From positions 38,195 through 102,194 of the forward strand of contig OMXT01000047.1 in NCBI GenBank assembly GCA_900315125.1: a stretch of DNA of 64,000 nucleotides, written 5' to 3'. Origin of the DNA: an uncultured Eubacteriales bacterium. GTDB taxonomy: Bacteria > Bacillota > Clostridia > Peptostreptococcales > Anaerovoracaceae. The notes beneath the pieces are model-generated. The model was not told where the DNA came from. It did no database searches and worked only from the letters and a program-made list of their open reading frames with translations. Shown here piece by piece: positions 1 to 8,803 of the stretch. Position numbers and translations under genes: made by a program. The first letter of the stretch is position 1; each line of letters opens with the position of its first letter.

Positions 1-540
1 CAGCTTCAGGAATTTAGCGGCAGGGAAGCTCTGGGGCGTCTGACCATGGTAGTATTCCGCCCGATTGGGAATCGAGGTGATAAATTCACCGCCCTGGCTC
101 TGAACAATGGTATCTGTAGCCGGTATGACTGTATCGCATGCCATGCCAGCTTCTGCAGCTTTTACATTTTCATCAATGATCCGCTGGGTAACAAAGGGAC
201 GAACGGCGTCGTGGGTCACCACTGCGGTGTCATCATCGATGCCATAGTTGTCTCTGATATAATTCAAAGCATTAACGATACTGCCGTTGCGGTCACTGCC
301 GCCTTTTATGACGGCGATCCGGCTGGTTTCCTTAAGATCCCTTGCCAGAAGGTCCTCCGTATAAGATACCCATTCTTCCGGGCATGGTACGATGACCTTC
401 TCGAAGCAGTCATTAATATAAAATTTCTCTATTGTATGTACGATGATTGGCTTTCCGCCGATCAGCAGGAACTGCTTGGGCTTATCTACATTGCCCATTC
501 TTTTGCCTATGCCGCCGGCGAGAACTACTGCAAATAACAT
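1..540 (-). CDS. IspD/TarI family cytidylyltransferase (3' end outside window)
   Basis: This reading frame runs from an ATG at 540 down to the window edge, so about 180 N-terminal residues are seen and the C-terminus is missing. The start reads MLFAVVLAGGIGKRMG, followed by DKPKQF, which is the nucleotide-binding signature of the IspD/TarI family. THDAVRPFV near residue 115 is the second conserved motif. The family transfers CMP from CTP to methylerythritol phosphate (IspD) or ribitol 5-phosphate (TarI). An AAGGAGG ribosome binding site lies ten bases upstream. Two TagF-like genes precede it on the same strand, so a role in making a CDP-activated polyol for a wall polymer is more likely than isoprenoid synthesis, but sequence alone cannot separate the two. 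Confidence 0.88.
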   Translation of the reverse strand, partial: MLFAVVLAGGIGKRMGNVDKPKQFLLIGGKPIIVHTIEKFYINDCFEKVIVPCPEEWVSYTEDLLARDLKETSRIAVIKGGSDRNGSIVNALNYIRDNYGIDDDTAVVTHDAVRPFVTQRIIDENVKAAEAGMACDTVIPATDTIVQSQGGEFITSIPNRAEYYHGQTPQSFPAAKFLKL

Positions 541-614
541 AATAGTATAGCCTCCTTAGTTAACTGAAATGATTAACGTCCCGTTTTCAAGTATATCAAC
601 AGGGTTATTAAAAG

Positions 615-1754
615 TCAATGAAACACTCGTTCGATGATCCGGTCAGAAGCATTGCCGTCATTGGCACTGACAAAACGCCGGATAAACGCAGCGCGCTTGT
701 TCTCATCAATGGATTCCCTGCGGATCTGGTCGATGATTTCCGGGGTACTAGTGGCAACAGAGCCGTAAACATAATCCTGAAAATCGAAATAGAGACCTCG
801 CCCGTCCTCATATTCTTTCTGATCATATGGATACAGGATCAGGGGTTTGTCAAGAAGCGCATAGTCAAAGATCATGGAAGAATAATCCGTAATCAGGATG
901 TCGCAAGCAGCAAGCAGGCCGTCAATATCTCTGTATTCTGAGAAATCCCAGGCAAAGCCATGATAATGTGAAAGATCATAAGCCTGAATTTTATTTAATG
1001 CGATGTTGTTGTACAACGCAGGATGCCACTTGAAGATAATAACATAATCATCGTGCAGCGCCTGAAAAGCAGATTCAAGATCAAATTTAGAAAAGTCATA
1101 ACTGGCGTCTTCCACCTTATCGCCGCGATAAGTTGGTGCATACAGGATAACTTTGCGCCCGGAGATCTCAGGACACATCTTTGAAAGACGGATCTTGCAG
1201 TCCCTCAAATAATCTTCATCAAAAAAACGGTCAGTCCTTGGAACACCGGTTGCGGCTACACGATCTAAAGGGAGGGAAAAAGCTTCTGCGAAGCAGGGGC
1301 GAACCTGTTCGCTGCTGACGATCGCAAGGGTATACTTGCGATAACCGGGGTTTACATGGCGGATGTCGCCATCATTTCCCGCCCTGCTGTAGCCGAATTT
1401 CTTATATGCACCGGATCCGTGCCACAACTGGACCAGCTGCTGTCCGTTTCGCACGCGGATAAAGGATGTGCTTGACGTAAAATCATCAAGGAAGATGCAG
1501 CCGGACGTTGCTATATAATAACATTCTTTAAGCCACTGGGTAAAGGAACGCCGCAGTCTCCGATCTGCTTTAAGAGACGTGACTTTGTTATATTCCCTGC
1601 CGAGCTTCTCATATACGGGGGAAAAATTATCACCCAGTTCGCTGCGGACATCGGATAGGAATAATACCTGGTTCCTTCGAAGCGGCAGCAGGGAAAACAG
1701 CCTGTTCAGCAGGATAGAACTGCAATAATAAACGGCTTTTGAAAAAAAACTCAT
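615..1754 (-). CDS. CDP-glycerol glycerophosphotransferase (TagF-like) family protein
   Basis: This 379-residue protein belongs to the family that adds glycerol phosphate or ribitol phosphate units from CDP-polyols to wall teichoic acid or related polymers at the inner membrane face. The family marks are clear: LVQLWHGSG near residue 108, APTYRG near 205 and LITDYSS near 288, followed by the usual DKPLILYPYD and GRGLYFD stretch. A short hydrophobic or amphipathic N-terminus probably touches the membrane. It lies between a paralogue upstream and a TarI-like gene downstream, all on the minus strand with gaps of 50-75 bases, so the three probably form one operon. Whether it primes, extends or branches the polymer cannot be told. 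Confidence 0.9.
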   Translation of the reverse strand: MSFFSKAVYYCSSILLNRLFSLLPLRRNQVLFLSDVRSELGDNFSPVYEKLGREYNKVTSLKADRRLRRSFTQWLKECYYIATSGCIFLDDFTSSTSFIRVRNGQQLVQLWHGSGAYKKFGYSRAGNDGDIRHVNPGYRKYTLAIVSSEQVRPCFAEAFSLPLDRVAATGVPRTDRFFDEDYLRDCKIRLSKMCPEISGRKVILYAPTYRGDKVEDASYDFSKFDLESAFQALHDDYVIIFKWHPALYNNIALNKIQAYDLSHYHGFAWDFSEYRDIDGLLAACDILITDYSSMIFDYALLDKPLILYPYDQKEYEDGRGLYFDFQDYVYGSVATSTPEIIDQIRRESIDENKRAAFIRRFVSANDGNASDRIIERVFH

Positions 1755-1807
1755 AAGGGAAACCTCTCATAGCATCAGATGATACCAATAAATATAGTGA
1801 TGACTTT

Positions 1808-2929
1808 CTATTTTGTAAAGCAGTTAACAAGATACTGAGCAATCGTTCCAGTACAGTCCTCGTTAATATCCGTATACTTTTCTGCAAAGCGCTGCATGTC
1901 ATCTATCTTGGTCCGGTTTCCTTTTATAGCTTCCATTATTTCTGTCGGATTGCCGGAGCGGAATCCGTGACTTTCTACGGTAACATCATCGAAGAAACCT
2001 CTTGCCCTTTGATAGTTTTCTTCGTCAGGGATGAACAGATAGACCGGACAGGATGCCAACGCTGCTTCCAGTATAAAAGCTGAGTAGTCAGAAATAACAT
2101 AATCCGCCACGGAAAGCATTTCCAGACTGCTGAACGCATGATCCACGATTGCGTATTTCGATGGAATCACTTCAGTCATCAATGGGTGAGGTTTAATGAT
2201 GAGGTTATAATGTTCGTAATCCATGCATTCAATCAGAGAAAGGATCGGGGTGATGTTATCCCCTGCTTTGCGGAACGTGGGCGTGTACAGGATGTTTTTC
2301 TTGTTTCTCAGTTCCGGGTATTTCTGAAAGATTCTATGGGCTGTGGGGACTGTATATTTCTTTTTTCTGACAAAGTCTGTTCTGGGCAGGGGCATCACCT
2401 GTAAAAGCGAAGGGCTGCAGCCGAAAGCAGTGCTCATACTTTTCCTGCAGTGCTCGCCGCTGATCAGAACAGCATCATAACCCGCATGCATATTCATGGC
2501 TTCTGCAATTTTCTGTGAGTATCCTTCGTCCATGCCTATCACCGCGTAACCAAATTTCTTAAAGCAGCCCATGGCATGCCACATTTGAATGATCTTAAGA
2601 TTTTTTTTATGATGGAGTATGCTGGCGGCAATGCAGTACCCGTCTAAAACGACAACCTGTGAAGAGGCAAATCCTTTCATCATCGGTCCGCACATATAAA
2701 GTATGTAAGCTATTTTTCCGCGGATACCGCTGCCGATCATTCGGCAAAGGACCTTGACTTCGACATCAGGATAACGTCGTCCTAATTCCTCACGGAGCAG
2801 AATGATATCTATGGATGGCTCATTACTCTGGCGGCTGACGAAGGTGATCCTGCGGCGGGCAGGGCGAAGTTTGTGAAACGCATAGATGATGTTCAATATT
2901 AATTTACCCAGGGTGATTATCGCTTTCAT
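1808..2929 (-). CDS. CDP-glycerol glycerophosphotransferase (TagF-like) family protein
   Basis: This 373-residue TagF-type protein has variant motifs: IIQMWHAMG near residue 114 (Ala replaces the common Gly), LYTPTFR in place of APTYRG, and VISDYSAFILEAAL near 280. It is the most divergent copy in the left cluster and may use another acceptor or CDP-polyol. It is the first gene of a minus-strand operon, with a promoter at 2987-3015. The ribosome binding site before the ATG at 2929 is weak, and no better in-frame start is evident. It ends in TAG. Confidence 0.87.
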   Translation of the reverse strand: MKAIITLGKLILNIIYAFHKLRPARRRITFVSRQSNEPSIDIILLREELGRRYPDVEVKVLCRMIGSGIRGKIAYILYMCGPMMKGFASSQVVVLDGYCIAASILHHKKNLKIIQMWHAMGCFKKFGYAVIGMDEGYSQKIAEAMNMHAGYDAVLISGEHCRKSMSTAFGCSPSLLQVMPLPRTDFVRKKKYTVPTAHRIFQKYPELRNKKNILYTPTFRKAGDNITPILSLIECMDYEHYNLIIKPHPLMTEVIPSKYAIVDHAFSSLEMLSVADYVISDYSAFILEAALASCPVYLFIPDEENYQRARGFFDDVTVESHGFRSGNPTEIMEAIKGNRTKIDDMQRFAEKYTDINEDCTGTIAQYLVNCFTK

Positions 2930-2986
2930 GTGGGAATCCAGTTCTGTTGTTATAAAATTGATATATAGAATGTTGCTAATTTAATG

Positions 2987-3015
2987 ATTATAGCATATTT
3001 CAATTCTGGCAACAA
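2987..3015 (-). promoter_or_regulatory. Sigma-A-type promoter for the minus-strand TagF/TarI operon
   Basis: On the minus strand TTGTTG (3010-3015) is followed by 17 bases and TATAAT (2987-2992). It lies about 60 bases upstream of the gene starting at 2929 and is back to back with the promoter at 3060-3088. Confidence 0.6.
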
Positions 3016-3059
3016 CTGTCCCCGGGTTCAGCGTTGTTTTCACGGAGGATACGATTGCA

Positions 3060-3088
3060 TTGAAATTGAGTTAAATTTATGGTAAAAT
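3060..3088 (+). promoter_or_regulatory. Sigma-A-type promoter for the TagF-like gene at 3161
   Basis: TTGAAA, a 17-base spacer and TAAAAT lie about 70 bases upstream of the start at 3161. With the minus-strand promoter it forms a divergent control region between the two polymer operons. Confidence 0.6.
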
Positions 3089-3160
3089 TTCAATATTTGA
3101 TTCACATTATTTTTGTTAAATGTGCGGGTTGTCATTGATAATTACGGGAGGATAGTCTGG

Positions 3161-4552
3161 ATGAATGTTCGTGCGATCATGCATAACATGAAAAAAAGAG
3201 GGTTCATAGGGACAGCGCAGGTATACATAAAACGGAGAAAAGCAAGGTCATGTTATGAACGACTGAGCAATTTATATATAAAGAGGGACTATGCCAGCGA
3301 GGGCACGGATACGGAACGTTACCGTCGAGCCATGGAGCAGGCAGCGGAATATGAAAAAGCCCTGCGGAAGCTGGATCCAAAAATGTTTAAGCGGTATAAA
3401 GAACAGATGATAGAGTATTATCTGCTGAATCTGTACCCGAAGGTGTATGACAGCCTTAAGTCTGTCCCTGTGAAGGACAAAGTAGTCTTTATGGAAAAGG
3501 TTGGGATTTACGCGCCCCCGAATGTACATCTTTCTGCTGTTCTTAAAAAGCAGAAAAGATATGAAGTTGTCATGATGGGCATGGGGAAGGGCAGAGTATC
3601 GCAATTGGAAATCTATGAGAATGGGCTGAAACTCATCCGAGAGATCTCCGATGCGAAGGCTGTGTTTATCTCTTCTGCCAACAGCCTGTTCAGCGGCTTT
3701 GATTTCCGTCCTGAGACGAAGTTGATTCAGCTGTGGCATGGACTGGGGATTATTAAAAAGGTCGGATACAGTACGCTCGAAAGCAAGGGATTCGGAATGA
3801 GCCGGGAAATGCGTGAGAAGTACGATCAATATCGCAATTACACCTACGTTACATTGCCTTCCATGGAGCAGGCATGGATTTTTGAAGAATCTATGCATAT
3901 TCCTGTGGAATCCGGAAAGCTCGTCCCAGTGGGAGTTGCCAGAACAGATATATTTTATCAGAAAAAGACCATCGAAAAATGTCGAATGAAACTGATGGAG
4001 GCATACCCGCAGATCGGTGACAGGAAAATTCTCCTGTATGCACCGACATATCGGGGGAAGCTTGATACAGCCATTGCCCCGGAGGAACTGGACATTGATA
4101 TGTTCGGCGAAGCATTGGCAGATGACTATGTGCTGATGATCAAGCATCATGGGTCCACAGTGAACGAAATTCATATTCCGGATAAATGGAGGGACAGTTT
4201 TGCCTTCGATATCAAGAAGAGTAAAGTTCTGAGCATAGACAAGCTGCTTGCGGTATCTGATATTTGTATCACGGACTATTCTTCCATCGCCTTTGAATTT
4301 TCGATTCTGGAGAGACCTCTGGTATTTTTCGCTTATGATCTGGATGAGTACATTGACAGCAGGGGCATGTATTATAAGTATGAAGATATCACACCAGGAC
4401 CCATATGCCGGACCAACGAAGAAGTTGTGGATTATATTAAGCACATTGATGAACGATATGATCCCCAGGTTGTAAAAAATTTTAAAGAAAAATTCGTTGG
4501 AGCCTGCGACGGCCACAGTACAGAGAGAACCATTGCATTGATTGAACAATAG
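3161..4552 (+). CDS. CDP-glycerol glycerophosphotransferase (TagF-like) family protein
   Basis: This protein has 463 residues from the ATG at 3161, which is chosen because GGGAGG lies nine bases upstream and because its paralogue at 15739 begins with the matching residues NIRAI. An in-frame ATG at 3113 has no good ribosome binding site. The first 110 residues are basic and helical. The catalytic part has LIQLWHGLG near 190, APTYRG near 290 and CITDYSS near 370. It is very similar to the protein at 15739-17154, so one arose by duplication of the other. It is transcribed alone, from the promoter at 3060, and a separate promoter follows for the exporter operon. It ends in TAG. Confidence 0.9.
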   Translation: MNVRAIMHNMKKRGFIGTAQVYIKRRKARSCYERLSNLYIKRDYASEGTDTERYRRAMEQAAEYEKALRKLDPKMFKRYKEQMIEYYLLNLYPKVYDSLKSVPVKDKVVFMEKVGIYAPPNVHLSAVLKKQKRYEVVMMGMGKGRVSQLEIYENGLKLIREISDAKAVFISSANSLFSGFDFRPETKLIQLWHGLGIIKKVGYSTLESKGFGMSREMREKYDQYRNYTYVTLPSMEQAWIFEESMHIPVESGKLVPVGVARTDIFYQKKTIEKCRMKLMEAYPQIGDRKILLYAPTYRGKLDTAIAPEELDIDMFGEALADDYVLMIKHHGSTVNEIHIPDKWRDSFAFDIKKSKVLSIDKLLAVSDICITDYSSIAFEFSILERPLVFFAYDLDEYIDSRGMYYKYEDITPGPICRTNEEVVDYIKHIDERYDPQVVKNFKEKFVGACDGHSTERTIALIEQ

Positions 4553-4568
4553 CAATTACTGCCGGATA

Positions 4569-4597
4569 TTGATAAATGCCTATGTATAGGGTATAAT
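4569..4597 (+). promoter_or_regulatory. Sigma-A-type promoter for the TagGH exporter operon
   Basis: TTGATA, a 17-base spacer and a perfect TATAAT lie about 50 bases upstream of the TTG start of the permease gene. The site is just after the preceding stop codon. Confidence 0.7.
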
Positions 4598-4648
4598 GGG
4601 CAGAAGACCTGTTAACGGAGAGAGGGATCCGTTCCCTGGAGAAATAGA

Positions 4649-5455
4649 TTGAATACACTGAAAGAAATATTATCCGATCATATCAAGTATCGGGGACAGA
4701 TCCTGAGACTTGCGAAGAGTGATATCATCAAGACCTATCGGGGCGCGGCGCTGGGGTGGGCATGGGCGATCATCAAGCCCGCTGTCACTATTTTTGTATT
4801 CTGGTTTGCGTTCTCTGTAGGAGTCCGGAAGGGTGCGCCGGTGGACGGGTATCCCTTCCTTCTGTGGCTGATCGCGGGATATATTCCCTGGTTTTACATG
4901 CGAGACTGCCTCAGCGTAGGATCTTCTTCCATCCGAAAATATAAGTATCTGGTAAAACGGATCAAATATCCAGTAGATACGATCCCTACATTTATGAGTT
5001 TGTCTCATCTGATCGTCAATCTGGGACTGCAGCTTATTATGATCATCATGTACATCGCCATGGGCTTTCCGCCTACGATCTATTATCTGCAGCTGCCGAT
5101 ACTGATTTTCGCCATGTTCCTGTTTTTTACCGCCTGGAACTTGTTTGCCAGCATGCTCTCGGCAATAAGCAATGACTTCCTTAATTTCGTCAAGGCGATG
5201 ACACCGGCGCTGTTTTGGCTGTCCGGTATTATATACAATGCAAATAAGATCGATATCGTATGGATTCGTAAAATTCTTTTGTTTAATCCTGTAACGCTGA
5301 TTGCAGATGGTTACAGGAATACATTAGTTTATCAGCAATGGATCTGGGATGTGCCCAACGAGATGAGAAATTTTATCATCGTAACAGTAATCATGATTCT
5401 TCTGGCGATCTGGGCATATCATAAGCTGAAAAAAGAGATCCCTGATGTTCTTTAG
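4649..5455 (+). CDS. tagG: ABC-2 polysaccharide/teichoic acid exporter permease (TagG/Wzm type)
   Basis: The 268-residue membrane protein has the amphipathic N-terminus and about six hydrophobic segments of TagG/Wzm permeases, which move lipid-linked wall polymers across the membrane. An early SDIIKTYRGAALGWAW motif is typical of the family's N-terminal interface helix. The start is the TTG at 4649, with GGAGA six bases upstream; no ATG fits the conserved N-terminus. The ATPase gene follows nine bases after the stop. The exported polymer is probably the one built by the surrounding TagF-like enzymes. The stop is TAG. Confidence 0.9.
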   Translation: MNTLKEILSDHIKYRGQILRLAKSDIIKTYRGAALGWAWAIIKPAVTIFVFWFAFSVGVRKGAPVDGYPFLLWLIAGYIPWFYMRDCLSVGSSSIRKYKYLVKRIKYPVDTIPTFMSLSHLIVNLGLQLIMIIMYIAMGFPPTIYYLQLPILIFAMFLFFTAWNLFASMLSAISNDFLNFVKAMTPALFWLSGIIYNANKIDIVWIRKILLFNPVTLIADGYRNTLVYQQWIWDVPNEMRNFIIVTVIMILLAIWAYHKLKKEIPDVL

Positions 5456-5464
5456 GGGGAAGGA

Positions 5465-6589
5465 ATGAGCGAAAGCGAAAATAAAGTCATGACCGCTGAG
5501 GACCGTCCGGTTGCCATTCAGTTTGATCATGTGACAAAGACATATAAACTATATAAGAATGACAAGCAGCGGTTCCACGCCCTTTTTCGGAAGGGTATTC
5601 CATGCACGGAAGTCAATGCGATCAACGATGTGAACTTTACTATACATGAGAGAGAAGCCGTTGCCCTTTTCGGCAGAAACGGCGCGGGAAAGTCCACGCT
5701 TCTGAAGATGGTCACTCAGGTCACTTATCCAACAGAAGGCGAAGTGAAGGTTAACGGCAGAGTAAGCGCGTTGCTGGAACTGACCGCGGGATTTGACCCG
5801 GAGTTCACCGGTAGAGAGAATATATACTTTCGCGGCAGTTTGCTGGGTATGACTAGAAAGCAGATACAGGAGAAGGAGAAGAAAATCGTAGATTTCGCCG
5901 ATCTGGGCGAATACATGGACCAGCCGGTTCGTACTTACTCCAGCGGAATGCGGGCTCGTCTGGGATTCGCCATAAATGTCAATATCGACCCGGAGATCTT
6001 GATCGTGGATGAAGCGCTGAGCGTTGGAGACCGATCCTTTAGAAAAAAATGTCTGAAAACGGTCAGTGAACTGGTGAATGAACATAATATTACCTTTCTC
6101 TTTGTCACCCACAGTACACGTACGGCGGCGGATTTCTGCACCAGGGGAATCGTGCTGCGGAAGGGCCAGGTCGTCTATGACGGGCAAATAAGAAGCGCCA
6201 TCGATTACTACGAAGATATGGTGGCAAAAGAAGACGAGGAAAAGAGGATTGCCCGTCTCACAAAACGCCGGAACAATCTGCTGAGAAAGAAAAAGCGAGC
6301 GAAACGCAAGGCGCAGAAAACGGGAAGATCCCTCGAGGAATTTTTCTCTCCGGCTAAGGAAAAGCGTCTGCAGCAGATTACGGAGGAGCTTCTTCAGGAA
6401 CCCGAAGAACTTCCTTCTGTTGTCCGTGCGAAAAAAGCAGCCGCAGCAACGGAGAAAGTTAAAAGCCAAATTCCGCAGATGCCGGATCTCTCACAACCGG
6501 TGAAACAGAGAAGCGGACTGGAGAAGGAAAGGAAAGAACAGCCGGGCAGAGGCCGCGGCTTGGGGAAGGATACAGCACATGCGCAGTAA
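5465..6589 (+). CDS. tagH: ABC exporter ATP-binding protein (TagH/Wzt type)
   Basis: This is the 374-residue ATPase partner of the preceding permease. Walker A (GRNGAGKST) is near residue 75, the signature YSSGMRARLGFA near 160, Walker B (ILIVDEALS) near 178, and the switch histidine in VTHSTR near 215. After about residue 240 the protein continues as a Lys/Arg-rich, then Gln/Glu-rich, low-complexity extension of about 130 residues. This is not the folded carbohydrate-binding domain of O-antigen Wzt proteins. Its last 11 bases overlap the start of the next gene, which suggests translational coupling. Confidence 0.92.
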   Translation: MSESENKVMTAEDRPVAIQFDHVTKTYKLYKNDKQRFHALFRKGIPCTEVNAINDVNFTIHEREAVALFGRNGAGKSTLLKMVTQVTYPTEGEVKVNGRVSALLELTAGFDPEFTGRENIYFRGSLLGMTRKQIQEKEKKIVDFADLGEYMDQPVRTYSSGMRARLGFAINVNIDPEILIVDEALSVGDRSFRKKCLKTVSELVNEHNITFLFVTHSTRTAADFCTRGIVLRKGQVVYDGQIRSAIDYYEDMVAKEDEEKRIARLTKRRNNLLRKKKRAKRKAQKTGRSLEEFFSPAKEKRLQQITEELLQEPEELPSVVRAKKAAAATEKVKSQIPQMPDLSQPVKQRSGLEKERKEQPGRGRGLGKDTAHAQ

Positions 6590-8243
6590 GAAATACCAGG
6601 AATTGGAGCGGAGAAGGCTTGAGGCCGAACGACAGGCAGCACGGGAGAGTTCTCCTGCGCCGGCACCGGATCATTCGGAAAAACAAGAGGCGGTCAGACC
6701 AAGTTCCGCCGGTCAGGATTCTCCGGAGTCAGAATCAAAAGGAAACAGTTTTCAGACGCTGGATGACCTGACAAGTGATGAAGCGGCGAAGGCTGCCGTG
6801 GCTCAGGGCTCAGGGAAGGGAAAAGTGTCCGCAGTCCAGCGCCTGAAAAACATGAAGCGCTGGCAGAAGATCCTGTCTTTGGCCGTGATCGTCGTACTGC
6901 TTCTGGGCGTCGCCGGTTATGCCTTTGTTAACGGACAGCTGAACAAGGTGAAGAAAGATACCCTGGACAAGAAAGATCTGTCCTGCGTGGATGTAGATGG
7001 CTATGTAAACATCGCGCTTCTCGGCGTGGACTCCCGGAGCATGGGCGAAAGTCATCTCAAGGGACATAATACGGACTGCATCATTATCGCCAGCATTAAC
7101 ACGAAAACCCAGGATGTGAACCTGATCTCCGTTTACCGCGATACCTATCTGAGGATAAACGGCGGAGATACATATAATAAGGTGAACAGCGCTTATGCCC
7201 TGGGCGGCGCCAAGGGCGCCCTGAAGACGCTGAATCAGGCCATGGACCTGAATGTCAGCAATTACGTGCTGTTCAACTTCAAGATGGTATCTGATCTCGT
7301 CGATGACGTGGGAGGCATTACCGTCGACGTTCACGGATATGAAATCGATGAATTGAACAAGTACACGAGAGAGACGGCGAAACACCTGGGGAAGAAAAAG
7401 TATAAACTGGTTACCAAATCCGGCAAGCAAAAGCTGGAAGGTGTACAGGCCGTTTCCTATGGTCGTATCCGCAAAGGAGTCGGGGATGACTTTAAGCGGA
7501 CAAGCCGAATGCGTGTAGTTATTAAGAAGGTTACCGCCAAACTGCAGAAGATGAGCATTACAGAACTTCTGGATATTATGGACGACGTGCTGCCCCAGCT
7601 GAAGACCAGTCTGTCAAATAATGATATGATCGGGCTTGCCCAGAGGCTGGCAGGAATGAAAATCAACAAGAGTGTCGGCTGGCCTTACAACGTGACCACC
7701 GGCTATCTGGACGGCATATCGTACGTGTTCCCATCGGATCTGGAAGCTAACGTTGTCCGGCTCCACTCGGAGATGTTCGGTCAGGAGGATTATGAAGTGA
7801 CGGATTCTGTCAAGACGCAGGCGTCTGTTATCGCAGCAGCATCCGGCGGCACGTCACCGTCTGCGCCGTCAGGGCAGGAAGATGAATTTGGATCATACCA
7901 GCAGTATGCTCCGTCATCCGGATCATCAGAAAGCGGTTCTTCCGGAAGCAGTTCTTCCGGGAGCAGTTCGTCAGGAAGTTCCTCCAACTCTGGAAGCAGT
8001 TCCTCCGGAAGCAGCAGCGGCGGCAGTTCTTCCGGCGGAAGCAGCTCCGGCGGCGGCAGTTCGTCGGGCGGTGGATCCTCGGATAATGGAGGCGGGAACA
8101 GCTCGGGAGGCGGCAGCTCATCTGGCGGTGGATCCTCGGATAACGGAGGCGGAAGCAGCAGCGGCAGTTCTTCCGGCGGAAGCAGCTCCGGAGGATCATC
8201 CGGAGGCGGCAGTTCAGCGCCGGAATCTTCTGAGTCAGAGTAA
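6579..8243 (+). CDS. LytR-CpsA-Psr (LCP) family protein with Ser/Gly-rich tail
   Basis: LCP proteins transfer lipid-linked teichoic acids or capsular polymers to peptidoglycan outside the cell. Residues 1-90 are charged and cytoplasmic, one membrane helix spans about 95-117, and the LCP domain follows from about 140. It has the expected NIALLGVDSR, TDCIIIASI and SVYRDTYLRI motifs and a later YGRIRKGVGDDFKR stretch carrying the conserved arginines. From about residue 445 to 554 the protein is almost only Ser and Gly with a few Asp/Asn, a length and composition unusual for the family. The gene overlaps the ATPase gene, so ligation and export are encoded together. Confidence 0.92.
   Translation: MRSKKYQELERRRLEAERQAARESSPAPAPDHSEKQEAVRPSSAGQDSPESESKGNSFQTLDDLTSDEAAKAAVAQGSGKGKVSAVQRLKNMKRWQKILSLAVIVVLLLGVAGYAFVNGQLNKVKKDTLDKKDLSCVDVDGYVNIALLGVDSRSMGESHLKGHNTDCIIIASINTKTQDVNLISVYRDTYLRINGGDTYNKVNSAYALGGAKGALKTLNQAMDLNVSNYVLFNFKMVSDLVDDVGGITVDVHGYEIDELNKYTRETAKHLGKKKYKLVTKSGKQKLEGVQAVSYGRIRKGVGDDFKRTSRMRVVIKKVTAKLQKMSITELLDIMDDVLPQLKTSLSNNDMIGLAQRLAGMKINKSVGWPYNVTTGYLDGISYVFPSDLEANVVRLHSEMFGQEDYEVTDSVKTQASVIAAASGGTSPSAPSGQEDEFGSYQQYAPSSGSSESGSSGSSSSGSSSSGSSSNSGSSSSGSSSGGSSSGGSSSGGGSSSGGGSSDNGGGNSSGGGSSSGGGSSDNGGGSSSGSSSGGSSSGGSSGGGSSAPESSESE
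7930..8220 (+). repeat. Ser/Gly codon repeats in the LCP gene
   Basis: The 3' end of the LCP gene consists of near-repeats of AGC/TCC/GGC codons. A segment containing GGTGGATCCTCGGATAA is present twice, about 60 bases apart (near 8069 and 8129). Such a tract is prone to slippage, so its length may vary between strains. Confidence 0.8.
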
Positions 8244-8254
8244 GGTATGATGAA

Positions 8255-8572
8255 ATGAATATTTTCAGAAGAAGAGAAACGGAAGTTAAAGAAAACGGGG
8301 CTGATGACGGTTACCGCTGGCGAAACGGAGCCTATCTCTGCACGGTAACGGAGAGCTTTCAGGCAGACCTGCTGGAATCCAAACTGCGCAGTGAAAATAT
8401 TCCCTGCCAGAGGAAATATGTGGGATCCAGCAATTATCTGGAGATCGTGTTCGGAAACAGCATGGTCGGATCCATTGAACTCTATGTGCCGGAAGAATGT
8501 CTTGAGGATGCGAGGAACATCATCGTTCCCGTGGATCTGGATGACTGCGAATCCATCAGTACGGGAGAGTAA
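8255..8572 (+). CDS. DUF2007-type putative signal transducing protein
   Basis: This 105-residue protein contains LCTVTESFQADLLESKLRSE followed by an NSMVGSIELYVPEECLEDAR segment. That matches the small DUF2007 fold, a ferredoxin-like domain of unknown role that is often described as a putative signal transducer. It follows the LCP gene after 11 bases and is probably its operon partner, ending at a terminator. The ribosome binding site (AAGGT) is weak, which suggests coupling to the gene before it. A function in this context is not known. Confidence 0.72.
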   Translation: MNIFRRRETEVKENGADDGYRWRNGAYLCTVTESFQADLLESKLRSENIPCQRKYVGSSNYLEIVFGNSMVGSIELYVPEECLEDARNIIVPVDLDDCESISTGE

Positions 8573-8587
8573 CAATGCTGATGCATT

Positions 8588-8627
8588 ATCCCTTCTTCAG
8601 ATTTAGTGCATCTGAGGGAGGGATTTT
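8588..8627 (+). terminator. Rho-independent terminator after the TagGH-LCP operon
   Basis: Two 15-base arms, beginning ATCCCTTCTTC and ending GAGGGAGGGAT, pair around a seven-base loop and are followed by TTTT. This ends the 4649-8572 operon. Confidence 0.8.
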
Positions 8628-8650
8628 CAATACAGTGCAAATGTAATGTC

Positions 8651-8775
8651 GTTTATAATTGCGTATATACAATGCCACGTTAATATAGGGCATGTGTCTG
8701 ACTATTACGCGGTGATAGCCGCCCGTTTCATGTCAAGTCTAGTGAAAAAATGCGAAAGCGACAGCAATTATAAAC
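8651..8775. repeat. 12-base inverted repeat around the region upstream of the gene at 8804
   Basis: GTTTATAATTGC at 8651-8662 is repeated exactly in inverse at 8764-8775 (GCAATTATAAAC). The 101 bases between them hold the only promoter-like sequence before the TagF-like gene at 8804. The repeat could be an invertible-promoter boundary, a regulator site or chance. Confidence 0.6.
8659..8686 (+). promoter_or_regulatory. Possible promoter for the TagF-like gene at 8804
   Basis: TTGCGT, a 16-base spacer and TAATAT form a weak match. The -35 half lies partly in the left arm of the 12-base inverted repeat. Confidence 0.35.
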
Positions 8776-8803
8776 TCACAGCGGACAGCAGAGGAGTGAT
8801 CAA

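Noticed and set aside
3272-4555. Long minus-strand frame of 427 codons opposite the TagF-like gene
   Set aside because: Its product has no family pattern and it lies wholly opposite a gene with clear motifs and a ribosome binding site.
7882-8250. Other frames through the Ser/Gly-coding repeat, such as the Ala/Glu/Pro-rich frames
   Set aside because: They come from the codon repeats; the LCP frame is continuous with a conserved domain.
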